Source: an uncultured Planctomycetaceae bacterium (GTDB taxonomy: Bacteria > Planctomycetota > Planctomycetia > Planctomycetales > Planctomycetaceae). From it: a stretch of 6,510 bases of DNA. Of the stretch, positions 4,331-6,510 are shown in pieces; position 1 is the stretch's first letter; every line of letters begins with the position of its first letter. The position numbers were made by a program, and so were the translations under genes. The stretch is taken from assembly GCA_937952455.1 (NCBI GenBank), contig CALFYU010000154.1, forward strand, positions 1 through 6,510, written 5' to 3'. The notes under the pieces are model-generated. The model worked only from the letters and a program-made list of their open reading frames with translations. It did no database searches and had not been told where the DNA came from.

Positions 4331-6472
4331 ATGCCGCAGCAAGAATCCAATCCGTTATTGCGTCCGTTGTCGATCCTGCTGGCCGGATTGTCGCTCGCCA
4401 TTGGTTGGGGGATTCGCGGGAATTACGGACACGAAACCGGCGCGATGTTTCCCGGGGCGCTGACCGCCATCGCCGTTTGCCTGCTGTCGGGGCGGGAGGA
4501 CTGGCGGCAGCGGGTTCCGCAGTTCGCGCTGTTCGGCATGCTAGGCTGGGCTTTCGGCGGTTCGATGTCCTATATGCAAGTGATCGGTTTCTCACAATCG
4601 GGACAAGCGGCGACGCAGTGGTTCGGATTTGCGGGGTTGTTCTTTATCGGGTTTCTGTGGGCGGCGTTGGGGGGCATGGGGACGGCGCTGCCGGCGGTGA
4701 TGGACAAGCAGCGGCTCAACGATATCTTCGATCCGTTGGTCAGCTTGTTGGCCATTTGGGTGGGGCTGCGAATTGCGCTGTTTCCGATCATGTGGGCGGT
4801 TCAAGCCTATCTGGAAAAAGACGGGATGCCCGGGCCGATGCAGCGGCAGGAATTGGGGTTGTATTGGCTGGACAGCGACTGGTTCACGGTGCTGTTTATC
4901 TTATGCGGCGTCTTGCTATATGACTTCGACGATCGCCGGTTTCGTGAGTGGCCCAAGTTGCTGATATTCTCCGCCATCGGCGCAGCCGTCGGATTGGGGG
5001 TGATGTTCGCGCTGTCGCAGTTGGGGTGGACCGCATCGATTTATGCGACGCTGGTCCAGCCGCAAGGGATTTACGGCGACCGGTTTACGCCGGAGCAATT
5101 GGCGGTGACGAATTGGCCGCCGATCATTTTGCATTTTGCCACGCACGAACGGTTTCTTTGCACGGGAGACGTTCTGGGCATGCTTTTGGGACTGATAATC
5201 GGTGTGGCGGTTTATTTTGCCCGCTACGGCGAGTTTCGACGCGACTCTGGGTTGTTTCTGTGGATGGCAGTCGGCTGGTTTTTGGGGTTTTTGGTGCTGC
5301 CGGTGTTGGGCAGCCTGTTTCTCGCCGACCACGGCGGGCTGAGGATGACGCCGCCGAGAGGGGACAACTGGGCGGGGGTGCTGGGAACGTTTTTGGGGGC
5401 CAGCATCTATCTGTTGCGGCACCAACTCAAAGCGGTGGTGTTGGCCGGCGTCGTGTGCGGGATCATCGGTGGGATCGGCTTCTCGGGAATTTCGCTCGTG
5501 CAGGGACTGTTACTGTCGGTCGGCAACGAACGCGTTTCTGCCGATCCGGAAATCCAACAGAAGTGGACGGAGTGGCAAAACACCGCTTGGCAGCCAACGG
5601 ACTGGATGGACAAGAAGCAAAAAATGCCCACACCGGAGTTCGTCAATGAACTTTCGCGAACGCGGAAGGAGGAACTCAAACCGTGGAAGCATTTCCACCA
5701 GCAGAACTGGCACAGTTTTTTGGAGCAGTCTTACGGGTTCGTTAACGGGCTGGGGGTGATCTTTGCGATGGCGATCCTGGTGACCCGTGTGCCCCGGCTG
5801 GCTGACGACTTGGTGCCGCGTCAGCGGTGGACGGAAATTGTCTCGATCACGTTTGCGTTGCCGGCGCTGGTGTATGTCAATATGTATAAGAACCTCAACG
5901 ACTGGTCACCGTTTGAGTGGTCACGGGTGTTAATGCCTAATTTCATGAAGGCACCATGGATCGACTTCGAGATGTCCGCCGCCGGCTGGTTCAACCTCTT
6001 CTATCTGCTGGCCACGCTCGCGTTTATCGGCTTGATGATTGCGCATACGCGGCGGCCGCTGGCAATCGTGCCGCAGAGCTGGATTGGGCGGGGGCAGATG
6101 TTGTACTTTCTGCTGTTGTGGGCGTTCGTGTTGGGGAATTTCGCCAAGGCGCTCACCTATTTCGGCGAGGGCCGACTGCTGACCGAGGGGATCATTCAGA
6201 TCAATGCGGTGATTGTGACGCTGCTGATGTTGCTTTTGCCTCGGGAAGGAGAGCTAGTGCGGCAGCGGGACGAGGCGAAATTTGGAAGGTGGATTGTCGG
6301 ATCTGCGGTGGTGGGATTGATTCTGTTTGCGACCTTGCCGTTGGCGGAACGGGCGGCGCTGCGCAGCGTTTACGGCGATGCCCGCGTGGGGCATGGCGGA
6401 ATCAATCTGCGGTTCGGGCCGAATGCGAACTGGAAGCGCGAACCGCTGCTGAAGGGGCATGAGCACCGCTGA
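4331..6472 (+). CDS. Large multi-pass inner-membrane protein of unknown function (713 residues)
   Basis: The protein is dominated by hydrophobic helices; I estimate 15 to 17, near residues 12-28, 38-52, 64-84, 97-119, 135-159, 184-197, 209-229, 277-297, 306-331, 346-362, 367-396, 465-485, 499-516, 550-571, 588-608, 617-637 and 652-672. A conserved-looking motif, GWGIRGNYGHETGAMFPGA (25-43), joins the first two helices. A hydrophilic, tryptophan-rich segment (398-462, with W412, W415, W420, W425, W452 and W460) separates two membrane halves. The C-terminal 40 residues are soluble and rich in Gly and Arg. There is no recognisable nucleotide-binding, glycosyltransferase or peptidase motif, and I cannot name the family; a transporter or lipid/polymer-handling enzyme is possible but unsupported. 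A GTG lies in frame at 4319; the ATG at 4331 is preferred because the extra four residues add nothing, although no clear ribosome site precedes either. It probably has its own promoter at 4224-4252. Confidence 0.85.
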   Translation: MPQQESNPLLRPLSILLAGLSLAIGWGIRGNYGHETGAMFPGALTAIAVCLLSGREDWRQRVPQFALFGMLGWAFGGSMSYMQVIGFSQSGQAATQWFGFAGLFFIGFLWAALGGMGTALPAVMDKQRLNDIFDPLVSLLAIWVGLRIALFPIMWAVQAYLEKDGMPGPMQRQELGLYWLDSDWFTVLFILCGVLLYDFDDRRFREWPKLLIFSAIGAAVGLGVMFALSQLGWTASIYATLVQPQGIYGDRFTPEQLAVTNWPPIILHFATHERFLCTGDVLGMLLGLIIGVAVYFARYGEFRRDSGLFLWMAVGWFLGFLVLPVLGSLFLADHGGLRMTPPRGDNWAGVLGTFLGASIYLLRHQLKAVVLAGVVCGIIGGIGFSGISLVQGLLLSVGNERVSADPEIQQKWTEWQNTAWQPTDWMDKKQKMPTPEFVNELSRTRKEELKPWKHFHQQNWHSFLEQSYGFVNGLGVIFAMAILVTRVPRLADDLVPRQRWTEIVSITFALPALVYVNMYKNLNDWSPFEWSRVLMPNFMKAPWIDFEMSAAGWFNLFYLLATLAFIGLMIAHTRRPLAIVPQSWIGRGQMLYFLLLWAFVLGNFAKALTYFGEGRLLTEGIIQINAVIVTLLMLLLPREGELVRQRDEAKFGRWIVGSAVVGLILFATLPLAERAALRSVYGDARVGHGGINLRFGPNANWKREPLLKGHEHR

Positions 6473-6510
6473 TCGGGTGGGATGGTATATATCGCGCGGG
6501 GAGGGCGAAG

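Noticed and set aside
3883..4923. Open frame of 346 codons on the + strand bridging the small membrane gene, the repeats and the large membrane gene
   Set aside because: It overlaps two better-supported genes in another frame, crosses the repeats, and has an Arg/Ala/Gly-rich composition with no domain.
4948..5649. Open frame of 233 codons on the + strand inside the large membrane gene
   Set aside because: Shifted-frame translation with Arg/Gly-rich composition; the overlapping frame shows clear membrane helices.
6473..6510. Start of a further gene at the ATG at 6482
   Set aside because: Too few codons are left to judge and no ribosome site precedes it.

Overview
The window looks like chromosomal DNA of a planctomycete, probably of the Pirellulales type. 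The reasons are the GC-rich codon use, loosely packed genes all on the + strand with unrelated products, a secreted DUF1593 (nucleoside-hydrolase-like) protein, a membrane protein headed by the short zinc ribbons common in this phylum, two orphan membrane proteins, and a palindromic intergenic repeat. This is an inference; there is no rRNA or other decisive marker gene.

Layout. Bases 3-188 hold what looks like the 3' end of an unrecognised gene, interrupted by an in-frame TAG. Bases 318-1070 encode YebC/TACO1, a translation-associated factor. Bases 1211-2206 encode an exported DUF1593 protein. A gap of 321 bases (2207-2527) without a convincing gene ends in a strong Shine-Dalgarno sequence. 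Next come a double-zinc-ribbon membrane protein (2528-3496) and a small four-helix membrane protein with a Cys/His-containing loop (3566-4069). The gap 4070-4330 is the most structured part of the window. It holds a REPIN-like pair of inverted palindromes (4079-4152), a degenerate heptamer tandem repeat (4179-4213), a plausible sigma-70-type promoter (4224-4252) and a leader hairpin (4278-4298). The rest (4331-6472) is a 713-residue multi-pass membrane protein of a family I cannot name. The last 38 bases hold nothing I can call.

The genes do not form an obvious pathway. All are co-directional, but the gaps of 69 to 321 bases and separate start signals argue against one tight operon, except possibly the pair 2528-3496 and 3566-4069. 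I see no defence system, CRISPR array, transposase, rRNA or tRNA. The items most worth following up are the REPIN-like element with its adjoining heptamer array, and the orphan 713-residue membrane protein.
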